Assembly (NCBI RefSeq): GCF_030297015.1
Contig: NZ_AP028056.1
Location: 506,939 to 570,938, forward strand
Reading direction: 5' to 3'
From: Brooklawnia propionicigenes
GTDB taxonomy: Bacteria > Actinomycetota > Actinomycetes > Propionibacteriales > Propionibacteriaceae
Length of the DNA stretch: 64,000 nt
A model generated the notes under the pieces. It worked only from the letters and a program-made list of their open reading frames with translations. It did not search any database and was not told the origin of the DNA. Position 1 is the stretch's first letter. Every line of letters begins with the position of its first letter. The position numbers were made by a program, and so were the translations under genes. Positions 30,589-40,141 of this stretch are shown in pieces.

Positions 30589-30660
30589 CTCTTACTCCAG
30601 ATCAGCAGGCTCAATTATCCGGACGAGCCAGGTAGCCCGACCCTTTTGTGTTCGTCTTCG

Positions 30661-30678
30661 AGTGCGCCGTGGCGCACT
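30661..30678. terminator. Short perfect hairpin downstream of yggT
   Basis: AGTGCGCC (30661-30668) and GGCGCACT (30671-30678) form an 8-bp stem around two bases, in the 168-bp gap between the yggT stop and the divIVA start. It could terminate yggT transcription or be a palindromic protein site; the tight loop makes a terminator less certain. Confidence 0.45.
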
Positions 30679-30756
30679 TATGACCTGTTCAGGTTACTCC
30701 ATGGGGCTCTGATACGCCTGACCACGACGCACAATGCGTGCCCGACTGGGCCTGAA

Positions 30757-31047
30757 TCAGAAGAAAACCTGGACGATCACGCGCTGTAGCACGTAGACGC
30801 CGATGAAAACTGCCATAAAGGCTATGTCGAGACTTACGCCGCCGAGATTGAGCGGGGGGATGATCTTGCGCAGCGCGCGGATAGGAGGATCGGTCAACGT
30901 ATAGATGATCTCGAACAGCGAAGCGAGGATACCTCGGGGACGCCAGCGCGGAGCGAACATCGGAATCCAGCTGATGATCATTCGCGCGAGCAGCAGCCAG
31001 ATGTAGACCTGGAGCAGCATGTACAAGAGCCAGCCGGCAGTCTGCAT
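30757..31047 (-). CDS. YggT-family membrane protein
   Basis: The 96-aa protein has two hydrophobic segments, residues 5-28 (GWLLYMLLQVYIWLLLARMI) and 70-95 (VSLDIAFMAVFIGVYVLQRV), around the YggT signature TDPPIRALRKIIPP. YggT proteins are small membrane proteins with a suspected role in division or osmotic response, almost always encoded next to sepF in Gram-positives. ATG 31047 lies 12 bp after the sepF stop, so both are in one transcript. Confidence 0.92.
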   Translation of the reverse strand: MQTAGWLLYMLLQVYIWLLLARMIISWIPMFAPRWRPRGILASLFEIIYTLTDPPIRALRKIIPPLNLGGVSLDIAFMAVFIGVYVLQRVIVQVFF

Positions 31048-31059
31048 CGGTAGGAAACC

Positions 31060-31563
31060 TCAACTCTGGTTGTAGAAACCGCCCTTGATGCGTTCCTTAT
31101 CTTCGGCGGTCACGTTGACATTGTTCGGCGAGAGCAGGAAGACCTTACTCGTTACACGTTCAATCGTGCCACGAAGTCCAAAGATCAGCCCAGCCCCGAA
31201 GTCGATGAGACGCCGCGCGTCGGCGTCCTCCATGTCGGTCAGGTTCATGATCACGGGCACGCCGTCGCGGAAGTGCTCACCGATCGTCCGAGCCTCGTTG
31301 AAGGCCCGCGGATGGACGGTGATGATGCGGCCGAGGTCGGCCTTGACCGGATCGGAAACGCGAGTTTCGACATCTGCGGCATCACGGTAGTGGTCCTGCT
31401 GCGCCGGGCGGCGGTTGATGGGTGTCACGGCCGATACCTCCTCGCTGCGCTCGTAGCCATAGATCGGTTCGCTGAACTGCTCGACGTCGTCGCCGTAGCG
31501 CTCGTCCTCCTCATCCCGGACCAATCCGAGCCACGCCGCCGCTTTCCGAATCGTCTGCGCCAT
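31060..31563 (-). CDS. sepF: SepF, FtsZ membrane-tether/division protein
   Basis: The 167-aa product starts MAQTIRKAAAWLGLVRDEED, an amphipathic membrane-binding helix, followed by a variable charged linker and the SepF core (ITVHPRAFNEARTIGEHFRDGVPVIMNLTDMEDADARRLIDF, about residues 80-150). SepF binds the FtsZ C-terminus and, in actinobacteria lacking FtsA, is the main FtsZ anchor. It is 100 bp downstream of pgeF; I see no strong promoter in that gap. Confidence 0.94.
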   Translation of the reverse strand: MAQTIRKAAAWLGLVRDEEDERYGDDVEQFSEPIYGYERSEEVSAVTPINRRPAQQDHYRDAADVETRVSDPVKADLGRIITVHPRAFNEARTIGEHFRDGVPVIMNLTDMEDADARRLIDFGAGLIFGLRGTIERVTSKVFLLSPNNVNVTAEDKERIKGGFYNQS

Positions 31564-31663
31564 TGTGAACCCTTTCACGCTCGACTGAGGAGTATCCCGC
31601 AACCGAGTCGAGCCTACCTGGACAAGGCGTGAAGGCCGCGAAGATCGCCACGCGACACGCCCG

Positions 31664-32434
31664 CTATTCAGCGAGCCAGACCAGACCGATCTGGCGGCCG
31701 GCACCGGGACCGTCACCGCGGTGGGAGAACAGGCTCGTGCTGGTCAGCGTGCACGGATCCGCGCGATGAACCTCCACCCCCAGATGTTCGAGTTGTGCCT
31801 CGGCACCGGCGCCCAGATCAATGGCCGGACTCCCCCAGCTCGTGACCGCTGCACACTCGGGAATCCGTTCGGCAGCATCAGCAGCCATCTGAGCAGGCAC
31901 TTCGTAGCAGTCGCCGCAGATGTGCGGGCCGATCCACGCCGTGATCCGGCGAGCGCCCGCATCGCCCATCGCTGCGACCGCTGCAGGCAGCACACCCTCG
32001 AGCAGGCCCACGCGCCCGGCATGGGCCCCGGCGACGATGCGCCGGGCCGGATCGGCCAGGATCACCGGAACACAGTCGGCGACCCGGATCATCACCGCCA
32101 ATCCCGGCGTGGTGGACACGATGGCGTCCGCCACCGGCAGCCGCGCCACACCTGGCGCGCCGTTGCCGATCCAGCCGTCGGACGACCAATCGCGTCCGTC
32201 ATCGTCTGCCAGATGCACGGCGGTGCCGTGGATCTGGTGAACGGCCACGATCGGGGTGATCCCGGCGGCCTGTCGCACCCGGCTCATATTCGTGCGCAGA
32301 TGGTCGATCTCGTCCAGGTCGCTGCGTCCGAGATTGAGGCGGCCCAGCGCACCCTCGGACACGCCACCCAGCCGATCGGTGAATGCGACGCCTACTCCAC
32401 CGTTGCCGGCGGGGTCGATGAACTCGGCGAACAC
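31664..32434 (-). CDS. pgeF: PgeF/YlmD multicopper-oxidase-like (LACC1-family) protein
   Basis: The 256-aa protein has VAVHQIHGTAVH, MIRVADCVPVILADP and VAGAHAGRVGLLEGVL, the His-Cys-His zinc site of the YfiH/LACC1 family. Family members act as purine nucleoside phosphorylases/adenosine deaminases, and E. coli PgeF edits wrongly built UDP-MurNAc-dipeptide, which suits its place beside the mur genes. The start is GTG 32434, 7 nt after the ftsZ stop. The commonly following yggS gene is missing here. Confidence 0.9.
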   Translation of the reverse strand: MFAEFIDPAGNGGVGVAFTDRLGGVSEGALGRLNLGRSDLDEIDHLRTNMSRVRQAAGITPIVAVHQIHGTAVHLADDDGRDWSSDGWIGNGAPGVARLPVADAIVSTTPGLAVMIRVADCVPVILADPARRIVAGAHAGRVGLLEGVLPAAVAAMGDAGARRITAWIGPHICGDCYEVPAQMAADAAERIPECAAVTSWGSPAIDLGAGAEAQLEHLGVEVHRADPCTLTSTSLFSHRGDGPGAGRQIGLVWLAE

Positions 32435-32441
32435 GCCGCGC

Positions 32442-33620
32442 TCACTTCATGAAATCGGGGATGTCCAGGTCGTCATCATCGTCGGCGACCGGAGCCACTA
32501 CAGGACGCTTGGTCATGTGCGTCGGTTCGTTGTGGCCGTCGTCGGACGCCGAGAAGTTCGGTGTGAACCGACGCTGCTCGTCGGACCGATTGATCATCGG
32601 CTCGGCCTTGGGCTGCGGACGAGTCTCCGGCTGCTGAGCGGCGGCTGCGGGCTTCGCCTTGGGTGTCGGCTGGCCGGAATCGAAGCCTGCCGCGATGACA
32701 GTGACGCGCACCTCATCGCCGAGCGCATCGTCGATGACCGTGCCGAAGATGATATTCGCCTCGTCGTGTGCGGCTTCCTCAATGAGGTTCGCGGCCTCGC
32801 TGACTTCGAACAGGCCCAGATCCGAACCGCCCGCAATCGACAGCAGCACGCCGCGCGCTCCGTCGATGCTGGCCTCCAGCAACGGGCTGGAGATGGCCTG
32901 CTCGGCCGCCTCGCGCGCCCGGTCGTCACCACGGGCCGAACCGATGCCCATCAAGGCCGACCCGGCGTTGCTCATGACCGACTTGACGTCGGCGAAGTCG
33001 AGATTGATCAGGCCGGGTGTCGTGATGAGGTCGGTGATACCCGACACGCCTTGCATCAGTACCTGGTCGGCCTGCTTGAAGGCGTCCAGGATGGCGACCC
33101 GCACATCGGTCATCTCGAGCAGCTTGTCATTGGGGATGACGATCAGGGTGTCGACCTCGTCGGCCAGGTTCGCGATGCCCGAGTCCGCCTGATTGGCTCG
33201 GCGGCGTCCCTCGAAGGAGAACGGCCGGGTCACCACCCCTATGGTCAGTGCACCCAGCGAACGGGCGATCTTGGCCACCACCGGGGCCCCACCGGTACCG
33301 GTGCCACCGCCCTCGCCGGCGGTGACGAAAACCATGTCGGCGCCCTTCAGCGCGTCCTCGATCTGGTCGGAGTGATCCTCGGCCGCCTGGCGGCCCTTCT
33401 CGGGATCAGCACCGGCACCCAGACCGCGGGTCAGGTCCCGGCCGATGTCGAGCTTGACATCGGCGTCGCTCATCAGCAGCGCCTGGGCATCGGTATTGAT
33501 CGCGATGAACTCAACACCCTTGAGGCCCGACTCGATCATCCGGTTGACGGCATTGACACCACCGCCACCGACGCCGACCACCTTGATGACTGCCAAGTAA
33601 TTCTGCGATGCAGTGGCCAC
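32442..33620 (-). CDS. ftsZ: Cell division protein FtsZ
   Basis: The 392-aa tubulin homologue starts (V)[20 protein letters not shown] and has the GTP-binding tubulin signature [13 protein letters not shown], the T7 synergy region [11 protein letters not shown], a Gln/Pro-rich linker (about residues 310-378) and the conserved C-terminal peptide [10 protein letters not shown] that binds SepF and other partners. It polymerises into the Z-ring. The start is GTG 33620, preceded by GGGGCGGA; the longer open frame upstream is not conserved. It follows ftsQ with a 319-bp gap that should carry its own promoter. Confidence 0.97.
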   Translation of the reverse strand: MATASQNYLAVIKVVGVGGGGVNAVNRMIESGLKGVEFIAINTDAQALLMSDADVKLDIGRDLTRGLGAGADPEKGRQAAEDHSDQIEDALKGADMVFVTAGEGGGTGTGGAPVVAKIARSLGALTIGVVTRPFSFEGRRRANQADSGIANLADEVDTLIVIPNDKLLEMTDVRVAILDAFKQADQVLMQGVSGITDLITTPGLINLDFADVKSVMSNAGSALMGIGSARGDDRAREAAEQAISSPLLEASIDGARGVLLSIAGGSDLGLFEVSEAANLIEEAAHDEANIIFGTVIDDALGDEVRVTVIAAGFDSGQPTPKAKPAAAAQQPETRPQPKAEPMINRSDEQRRFTPNFSASDDGHNEPTHMTKRPVVAPVADDDDDLDIPDFMK

Positions 33621-33848
33621 CAGTCCGCCCCATTCCCTGCCAGTGCTCAAAGCACCGATTCGTCTGTTCGCTCGTTCGGCTCGTCCGCGCCCCGGTTCCG
33701 ATCCTTCCGGCCCCGTGGCTGCACCCATTCTGCACTGCCGATCGAAGCAATTCCGCCAAGTGAGCGACCAAATCCGCGGCCGGTTCGTCGGCAGATGGCC
33801 TTTTGAGGCAGGCAATGACATGCTCACCCGCTCAGACACGCGAAACTC

Positions 33849-33878
33849 ACAGTACGAAAGCAGCCAAAGTGCTGTCCA
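33849..33878 (-). promoter_or_regulatory. Candidate ftsZ promoter
   Basis: On the minus strand TGGACA (33878-33873) and TACTGT (33854-33849) are 18 nt apart. The -35 is one base from TTGACA; the -10 fits only the loose actinobacterial TANNNT pattern. Confidence 0.4.
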
Positions 33879-33892
33879 CACCGGGACACGCT

Positions 33893-33929
33893 CAAACCTC
33901 GATAACCTCAAGTACAGGTCGAGGCTTTG
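33893..33929 (-). terminator. Hairpin after ftsQ
   Basis: CAAACCTCGA (33893-33902) pairs with TCGAGG-c-TTTG (33919-33929) with one bulged base, and an inner CCT/AGG pairing caps it. It lies 11 bp beyond the ftsQ stop and may partially terminate the mur-fts transcript before ftsZ, whose expression could then rest on its own promoter. Confidence 0.55.
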
Positions 33930-33939
33930 GGACCCGAGT

Positions 33940-34668
33940 TCAGCGGATTGCCGGATGCCCGGGCGCCGATACATCGAAAACCGTGCCCGGCTGGGCCAGC
34001 AGCACCGGCAGCAGGGCCGCCTTCTCGTCCGAGAGGCTGGCGTTGCCCCAGACGATCTGCCGTCCGTCGGCCAGCTCGATCACGATGTGGTCGATGGTGG
34101 AGGCCGTCACCTGGGTGGTCTGCGCGACCACATCGGCGGGCAGCGCCGAGACCACGGTGGCGACGTCGGCCAGCATCCGCTGTTCGTCACCGGCGGTATC
34201 GGCGACCACGCCCTCGACAGGCTCCGATGCGGTGTGGAAAATCTTCCCGCTAGCATCCACCCATTGATAGCTGCCCGCATTGATGCGCTGATAAACCATC
34301 GTGCGTTCGATCACCTCGATGCCCAATTCATGCGGCCAATTGCGGTGCAACACCACGTCGGCCACCTCGGGCAATGCCAGCAGCCGCTGGCGGATGGCGT
34401 CGGCCGGGATGCGCGTGAGCGGCGTGCCGAGGGGCACTCGCGCGGTCTGGACGATCTCGTCGGTGGTGGTCAGCTGGGTACCGGTGACGGTGACCTCACG
34501 GGTGGCCAGGGCGGACGAGAAGAGCGCCACCCAGGCCAGCACCGCGAGGACCACCAATGCGGCGCCGATGATGATGGCCCGCTTGCGCCGGGCGCGCTGC
34601 TGGGTCTTGCGGCGCAGGTCGAGCCGAGGCCCCAGGTCGGTGCGTCCGCTGGTCCCGTTGGCCGTCAT
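33940..34668 (-). CDS. ftsQ: Cell division protein FtsQ
   Basis: The 242-aa bitopic membrane protein has a basic cytoplasmic N-terminus, one membrane helix (residues 31-53, [20 protein letters not shown]), a POTRA domain ([28 protein letters not shown]) and the FtsQ beta domain ([25 protein letters not shown]). It links FtsB/FtsL to the divisome. The ATG overlaps the murC stop (ATGA). Confidence 0.94.
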   Translation of the reverse strand: MTANGTSGRTDLGPRLDLRRKTQQRARRKRAIIIGAALVVLAVLAWVALFSSALATREVTVTGTQLTTTDEIVQTARVPLGTPLTRIPADAIRQRLLALPEVADVVLHRNWPHELGIEVIERTMVYQRINAGSYQWVDASGKIFHTASEPVEGVVADTAGDEQRMLADVATVVSALPADVVAQTTQVTASTIDHIVIELADGRQIVWGNASLSDEKAALLPVLLAQPGTVFDVSAPGHPAIR

Positions 34669-36116
34669 CCCCGACTGACTCGCTTTTTCAGCTGATCGAC
34701 GAGCAGCGGACCGACCAGCGTGACATCGCCCGCGCCCAGCGTCATCACCAGGTCGCCCGGACGCACCAGGTCAGCCAGCACCCGCGGCAATTCGGCCTTG
34801 TCGGGGACGTAGTGCACCTCGGTCGTCGATCCGGCGTGGGCTTTCGCGGCGTTGGCGATCAGCGCCCCACTGACACCCGGCATCGGTTCTTCGCGGGCGC
34901 CGTAGACGTCGGTGACGATCGCGATATCGGCCAGGCAAAGCGCCCGGCCGAACTCCTCGGCGAAATCGCGGGTACGGCTGTACAGATGTGGCTGGAAGCA
35001 GGCGACCAGGCGTCCGGAGCCCCGGGCCCGGAGCGCGGCCCCCAGCGAGGCACGTAGTTCGGTCGGATGGTGGGCATAGTCGTCGTAGATGCGCACCGGC
35101 GCGGCGTCCGGGTCATCGCTCAGCGGCTGGCTGGCGATCAGCTGGAAGCGGCGCAGCGTGCCGGTGAACTGCGCAGCGGCGGCCAGCAGATCGGCGGCGT
35201 CGATTCCGAGCAGGCGTCCGACCGCGAAGGCCGCGGCAGCGTTGGCCAGGTTGAAGCGTCCCGGCACCTGAAGATCGAGTTGGTGGGTCCGTCCCTCGGC
35301 GTGCAGCCGAGCCGACGAGGCGGTGTCCTTGAAACGCAGATCGGACAGCCGGTAGTCGGCGTCGGCCGCCTCACCGTAGGTGATCACCTTCACCACCCCG
35401 GCCTTGCGCAACTCGGACGCCAGATCGCGCGACCCCGGGTCATCGGCGTTGATGACCACCGAGCGCACGGTCGGGCCGTGCGCGAAATCGCGGAATCCTT
35501 CGTGGTAGGCCTTGGCGGTGCCCCAGTTGTCGAGATGATCTGCCTCGATGTTGGTGATGACGGCGATCTCGGTGGGGTACTGCAAGAAACTGCCGTCGGA
35601 TTCGTCGGCCTCGATCACCAGCACGTCGCCGGAACCGAGGTGGGCGCTGCGGCCGGTCGCGGCCAGCGGCGAACCGATGACGTAGCTCGGATCGGCCCCG
35701 GCGTGAGCGAGCATCGTGGCCGTCATGGCGCTGGTGGTGGTCTTGCCGTGGGTGCCCGCGACCGATACCCCGCGGCGTCCGATCATCAGTGCCGCCAGCG
35801 CGGCGCTGCGGTGCCACAGGCGCAGTCCGGCCGCTTTGGCGGCGACCACTTCGGAGTTGTTCTGGCGGATGGCCGAGGAGACCACCACCGTGTCGATGCC
35901 GTTCAGGTGAGCAACGTCGTGGCCGACCGCGGTCGCGATGCCGAGCTCCGAAAGCTGATGCAGGACCGGCGAGTCGGAGCGGTCACAGCCGGAGACCGGC
36001 ATGCCTAGCTCGTTGTACACCTCGGCGATTCCGCTCATGCCGGCACCGCCGATGGCGATGAAATGGATCGCCCCCGCCTCGGCTGCGGGCAACACCTCAA
36101 TGATCTGGCGCAACAT
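34665..36116 (-). CDS. murC: UDP-N-acetylmuramate-L-alanine ligase
   Basis: The 483-aa enzyme has HFIAIGGAGMSGIAEV (N-terminal UDP-binding), the ATP-binding VAGTHGKTTTSAM, VIEADESDGSFLQY and YDDYAHHPTEL motifs of MurC. It adds L-Ala to UDP-MurNAc with ATP. ATG 36116 is chosen because AGGAG is 7 nt upstream; a GTG one codon earlier overlaps the murG stop as GTGA. Unlike many Gram-negatives, no murB or ddl follows; ftsQ comes next. Confidence 0.96.
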   Translation of the reverse strand: MLRQIIEVLPAAEAGAIHFIAIGGAGMSGIAEVYNELGMPVSGCDRSDSPVLHQLSELGIATAVGHDVAHLNGIDTVVVSSAIRQNNSEVVAAKAAGLRLWHRSAALAALMIGRRGVSVAGTHGKTTTSAMTATMLAHAGADPSYVIGSPLAATGRSAHLGSGDVLVIEADESDGSFLQYPTEIAVITNIEADHLDNWGTAKAYHEGFRDFAHGPTVRSVVINADDPGSRDLASELRKAGVVKVITYGEAADADYRLSDLRFKDTASSARLHAEGRTHQLDLQVPGRFNLANAAAAFAVGRLLGIDAADLLAAAAQFTGTLRRFQLIASQPLSDDPDAAPVRIYDDYAHHPTELRASLGAALRARGSGRLVACFQPHLYSRTRDFAEEFGRALCLADIAIVTDVYGAREEPMPGVSGALIANAAKAHAGSTTEVHYVPDKAELPRVLADLVRPGDLVMTLGAGDVTLVGPLLVDQLKKRVSRG

Positions 36117-37228
36117 CACCGTTCTCCTGCCTGTGCGGCGTCGAGGACCACATGGGCGACTCTGGCCGCCGCATCAGGACGCATGAGTTTCTGGGCTGCG
36201 GCCGACATCGCCGCGAGCTTGCCGGGTGCCGCGAACAGCGCCGTGACTTCGCTGACCAGCCGGTCGGCGGTCAGCTCGGCGTCGTCGATGCAGATGGCTG
36301 CCGAAGCGTCCACCAGCGGTTTGGCGTTTCGGGCCTGCTCGCCGTTGCCGATGGGCAGCGGCACCATGATGGCAGGTAATCCGACGGTGGCGACCTCGAC
36401 CACGGTGCCGGCACCCGAGCGGGCCAGCATCAGATCGGCGGCCGCGTAGGCACGCTCCATGGCGTCCACATAGCCGACCGGAACGTAACGAGCACCGGTG
36501 GTCTGGTCGACACGTTCGGTCAATCCGTCATGGTAGTTCTTCGGGCCCCACACATGCAGCACCTGGATGCCCGCGGCGAGCAGCCGGTCGGCGGCGTCCA
36601 CGGTGGCATCGTTCAGGCTACGGGCCCCCTGTGATCCCCCGCTGACCAGCAACACCGGCAGATCGGGGGCCAGGCCGAACGACTGCCGGGCCGAAGCCGC
36701 CGCAGCGGTGCGTCCGGCCTCCGCCAGGTCGGTGATCGCCCGGCGCACCGGCAGGCCCTCGAAGCGTGCGCCCTTCAGCTCGGTGCCGGGGAACGACGTC
36801 AGCACCGCCACCGCGAAACGGCTGGCGATCTTGTTGGCCAGCCCCGGCAGCGCGTTCTGCTCATGAATCACCACGGGAATCTTGAGGCGGCGGGCGGCCA
36901 GATAGGCGGGCAGCGATGCGTACCCACCGAACCCGCAGACCACATCGGCGTCATGTGCGCGCAGGATCTTCTTGGCCTGGCGAACCGCCCCGGCCAGCCG
37001 TCCCGGGACCCTGAACAGGTCCAGGTTGATCTTGCGTGGCAGCGGAACCGCCGGGACCAGTTCGAGATCGAGTCCGGCTTCGGGGACGACGCGGGTCTCC
37101 AGGCCACGCGCCGTGCCGATGCAGGTGATCTGGGTGTCCGGTGCTATCGCTGTGATGGCCTGCGCGGTCGCGATCAGCGGTGACGTGTGGCCCGCGGTAC
37201 CACCGCCGGCCAGAATGACGTTCACCAT
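36116..37228 (-). CDS. murG: Lipid II synthase MurG (GlcNAc transferase)
   Basis: The 370-aa GT-B glycosyltransferase begins MVNVILAGGGTAGHTSPLIA, has the G-loops GFGGYASLPAYLAA and LLVSGGSQGARSLND, and the UDP-GlcNAc site RSGAGTVVEVATVGLPAIMVPLP. It adds GlcNAc to lipid I on the cytoplasmic face of the membrane to make lipid II. GGAGAAACAG precedes the ATG. The stop overlaps the murC start region. Confidence 0.96.
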   Translation of the reverse strand: MVNVILAGGGTAGHTSPLIATAQAITAIAPDTQITCIGTARGLETRVVPEAGLDLELVPAVPLPRKINLDLFRVPGRLAGAVRQAKKILRAHDADVVCGFGGYASLPAYLAARRLKIPVVIHEQNALPGLANKIASRFAVAVLTSFPGTELKGARFEGLPVRRAITDLAEAGRTAAAASARQSFGLAPDLPVLLVSGGSQGARSLNDATVDAADRLLAAGIQVLHVWGPKNYHDGLTERVDQTTGARYVPVGYVDAMERAYAAADLMLARSGAGTVVEVATVGLPAIMVPLPIGNGEQARNAKPLVDASAAICIDDAELTADRLVSEVTALFAAPGKLAAMSAAAQKLMRPDAAARVAHVVLDAAQAGER

Positions 37229-37262
37229 CTGTTTCTCCGATCGTCTGATTCAGCCGGTGATC

Positions 37263-38579
37263 TCATCGGCGGGTGTCGACAACGCTGGTCATTCTAGGCT
37301 GACGGGTTTTGCGCCCGGCAGCCAGCAGTCTGGCTGCCTCGGGCTCTTGTCGGGCGGCTCCCAGCAAAATGCCGACGGCTACCAGGTTGGCCAGCAGGGC
37401 CGAGCCGCCCTGACTCAGGAACGGCAGCGGGACGCCGACCACCGGCAGCAGCCGCATCACGACGAAGATGTTGACCAGCGCCTGAATGACGATCCACGCC
37501 GTCATGCCGCTCGCAGCGTAGGCGAGCAGCCTGTTGGACGACCGGGCCGCGATTCGAAGCCCGGTGAACGCCAGGACGAAGAACAGGCAGAGTACGATCA
37601 GCGTCCCGACCAGGCCCATCTCCTCGCCGAGCACCGCGAGCACGTAGTCGGTCTGGGCACCGTTGTACAGGCCGCCCCATTTCTGGCGGGAATGGCCCAG
37701 GCCGACGCCCCACCAGCCACCCGAAGCCAGCGCATAGATGGCATTCATCGGCTGATCGCTGACGGCATCGCTGGGGTTCACGAAGCTGAAGAGCCGGTGC
37801 ATACGCTCGGGATCGGTCACCACCATCAGTCCGATCACCACGGCGCCGACCGAACCGAGCGCAGCGATCACCCGCATCGGGGCCCCGACGAACCACAGCA
37901 CCGCGAACATGATCAAGGCGATGATCACCGCGGTGCCGAGATCCTTCTGCAACAGCACCATGCCTTCGATTACGAGGAAACCGAGCAGGAAGGGGAACAA
38001 CAGCCGCCTGGGGTCGCTGAGTGTCTTCGTCCGGTTGGCCAGCACGGCCGCCGACCAGAGAATCAGGGCCGCTTTGGCGAACTCGGACGGCTGGATCGTC
38101 CCCAGGGGACCGAGCCGTAGCCAGGAACGGTTACCGTAGGCGTCCTCGCCCAGCGGAGTGAAGACCAGGGCCAGCAGCACGATGCTGAAGATCATGCCCA
38201 GCCAGCCGAGCACTGCATATGCCGATGCGCTGCGCCGCGACAGCCACCAGGCCGCTGGTATGCCCATGGCCAAGAAGACCAGCTGTCGCACCAGGTAGTA
38301 GTAGGCGTCGCCCTGATTGGTGACCGACGACCACACCGAGGAGGCCGAGAGCACCATCAGCACGCCGAGTCCGACCAACAGCGCAGACGAGACGAGCACC
38401 AGGTAGTAGTCGGCGAGCGGCTGGGACAGCACGCGGGCGAGGTTCCCCTCGCCATGGCTCCCGAAGTCGGCCAGCCCGCCCTCCAGCCCGCGCTTGCGGC
38501 GCTTGGCGGCTGCCGGGCGGCTCGCGGCGGCCGGGCCTGCCGGCCGGCCGGGCTTGCGGACCTCGGACGCGACGCTCAT
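37263..38579 (-). CDS. ftsW: Lipid II polymerase/division protein FtsW (SEDS family)
   Basis: The 438-aa protein has a basic, Ala-rich N-terminus (about 45 residues) and ten hydrophobic segments with SEDS motifs: [34 protein letters not shown]-type and [23 protein letters not shown] proteins polymerise glycan strands together with a class B PBP, here probably ftsI. The ATG at 38579 overlaps the murD stop (ATGA). The much longer open frame upstream is an artefact of high GC. Confidence 0.95.
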   Translation of the reverse strand: MSVASEVRKPGRPAGPAAASRPAAAKRRKRGLEGGLADFGSHGEGNLARVLSQPLADYYLVLVSSALLVGLGVLMVLSASSVWSSVTNQGDAYYYLVRQLVFLAMGIPAAWWLSRRSASAYAVLGWLGMIFSIVLLALVFTPLGEDAYGNRSWLRLGPLGTIQPSEFAKAALILWSAAVLANRTKTLSDPRRLLFPFLLGFLVIEGMVLLQKDLGTAVIIALIMFAVLWFVGAPMRVIAALGSVGAVVIGLMVVTDPERMHRLFSFVNPSDAVSDQPMNAIYALASGGWWGVGLGHSRQKWGGLYNGAQTDYVLAVLGEEMGLVGTLIVLCLFFVLAFTGLRIAARSSNRLLAYAASGMTAWIVIQALVNIFVVMRLLPVVGVPLPFLSQGGSALLANLVAVGILLGAARQEPEAARLLAAGRKTRQPRMTSVVDTRR

Positions 38580-40075
38580 TGCCGCACTCCACCGCCGGGC
38601 AGCCCGCGGACGGCTGCGGCGAAGTCGTCGCCGCGTGCGGCGTAACCGGGCCACATGTCCTTGCTGGCGCCTCCGGGTGCCAGCAGCACGGTGTCTCCTC
38701 GCTCGGCGAAGGCGGCTGCGGCCTGCACGGCCTCGGTCATCGCGCCCTTCGCATCGTGGCGGTCGATGACCACCACGGGCACACCAGGAGCGTGCCGGGC
38801 CAAGGCGTCGGCCACCACCTGCCGGTCGACACCCAGCACGATCGCCGCCCGCAGTTTCGATGCGTGGGCGGTCACCAGGTCGTCGAAGCTGGTGCCCTTC
38901 GTCTGTCCGCCGGCGATCCACACGATCGAATCGAAGGCCCGCATGGACGAGTTGGCCGCGTGCGGATTGGTGGCCTTCGAGTCGTCCACCCAGGTGACCC
39001 CGTCGATCGTCGCGACGGTGGCGATGCGATGGCCGCCCAGTTTCAGGTTGCGCAGACCCGCGGCCACGGCGGGCCCGGGCACGCCGAAGCTGCGGGCGAG
39101 CGTGGCCGCGGCCAGGGCGTTCTCGATGTTGTGCGGGGCGTTCGGGTGCACGTCGGCGACGTTGGCCAGCGGCAGCGCCGAATCGTGACGCTGCGCGACG
39201 AACGCGCGGTCGACCAGCAGATCGTCCACGATGCCGAGCATCGAGATCGACGGGATGCCGAGCGTGAAACCGATCGCCCGTGCTCCCTCGATCACCTCGG
39301 CATCGGCCACCATCTTCTCGGTGACCGGCTCGGCGACGTTGTAGACGCAGGAGTGCCTGACGTTGTGATAGATGCGAGCCTTGTCGGCGCGGTAGCCGTC
39401 CATGGCGGCATCGGGATCGCCGAGCCATGGCCCGTACCACTCCAGGTGGTCGGCGTGCAGATTCAGCACCGCCGCCGAATGGAGTTCGAGCGAATGGGTC
39501 CAGTGCAACTCGAAGCTGGACAGCTCCACGGCGAAGACGTCATAGGGGATCTCGTCGTTGATCGCCTCGATGATCGGGCGCCCGATGTTGCCGACAGCGG
39601 CCGACTTCAGGCCTGCCGCGCGCAGCATCGAATCGAGCATCTGGACCGTCGTGGTCTTGCCGTTGGTGCCGGTCACGCCCAGCCAGGGGACGATGCGGTC
39701 GGGGTGCATCAGCCGCCAGGCGAGTTCGACGTCGCCCCAGATCGGCACGCCGGCCGCCGCGGCGGCAGCCAGCAGCGGGTAGTCGGGGCGCCAGCCCGGC
39801 GAGGTGATGACCAGATCGATATCGTCCGGCAGGGTTGCCGAGGAGCCGGGACCGAGCCGCACGGTCGCGTCGAGGTGCTCGAGCAGGGTGGCTTTCTCGC
39901 GGTTCTCGTCGGAGTCGAGATCGTCGAGCACGATCACCCGGGCACCCAGTTCGAGCAGCGCGTCGGCTGCCGCGAAGCCGGAGGTGCCCAGCCCGGCCAC
40001 CACCACCGCGGCCTCGCGCCACGGCGAGTAGCGGTCGGCGATCCGAAGCCACGCCAGGGGCCTGTCGGTTGTCAT
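38576..40075 (-). CDS. murD: UDP-N-acetylmuramoyl-L-alanine-D-glutamate ligase
   Basis: The 499-aa enzyme has an N-terminal Rossmann segment ([22 protein letters not shown]), the ATP loop [27 protein letters not shown] and [12 protein letters not shown]. It adds D-Glu to UDP-MurNAc-L-Ala. It is slightly longer than E. coli MurD. AGGAGG lies 6 nt before the ATG. It sits 66 bp downstream of mraY and overlaps ftsW. Confidence 0.96.
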   Translation of the reverse strand: MTTDRPLAWLRIADRYSPWREAAVVVAGLGTSGFAAADALLELGARVIVLDDLDSDENREKATLLEHLDATVRLGPGSSATLPDDIDLVITSPGWRPDYPLLAAAAAAGVPIWGDVELAWRLMHPDRIVPWLGVTGTNGKTTTVQMLDSMLRAAGLKSAAVGNIGRPIIEAINDEIPYDVFAVELSSFELHWTHSLELHSAAVLNLHADHLEWYGPWLGDPDAAMDGYRADKARIYHNVRHSCVYNVAEPVTEKMVADAEVIEGARAIGFTLGIPSISMLGIVDDLLVDRAFVAQRHDSALPLANVADVHPNAPHNIENALAAATLARSFGVPGPAVAAGLRNLKLGGHRIATVATIDGVTWVDDSKATNPHAANSSMRAFDSIVWIAGGQTKGTSFDDLVTAHASKLRAAIVLGVDRQVVADALARHAPGVPVVVIDRHDAKGAMTEAVQAAAAFAERGDTVLLAPGGASKDMWPGYAARGDDFAAAVRGLPGGGVRQ

Positions 40076-40141
40076 CTTCGTCCTCCTGGGGAAGTAGGAA
40101 CGGATCTGTTCAAACGTCTGTCAGCGGTCTTCTCGGACCGG

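Larger units (their letters stand above)
33621..33939 (-). other. ftsQ-ftsZ intergenic region (319 bp)
   Basis: No gene is seen. It contains a hairpin next to the ftsQ stop (33893-33929) and a candidate ftsZ promoter (33849-33878); the remaining about 230 bp form a long untranslated leader before ftsZ with no clear further structure. Confidence 0.6.

Noticed and set aside
38580-39440. 290-residue N-terminal extension of the ftsW frame
   Set aside because: It overlaps murD out of frame and is Arg-rich nonsense; FtsW starts at ATG 38579 with the usual ATGA overlap.
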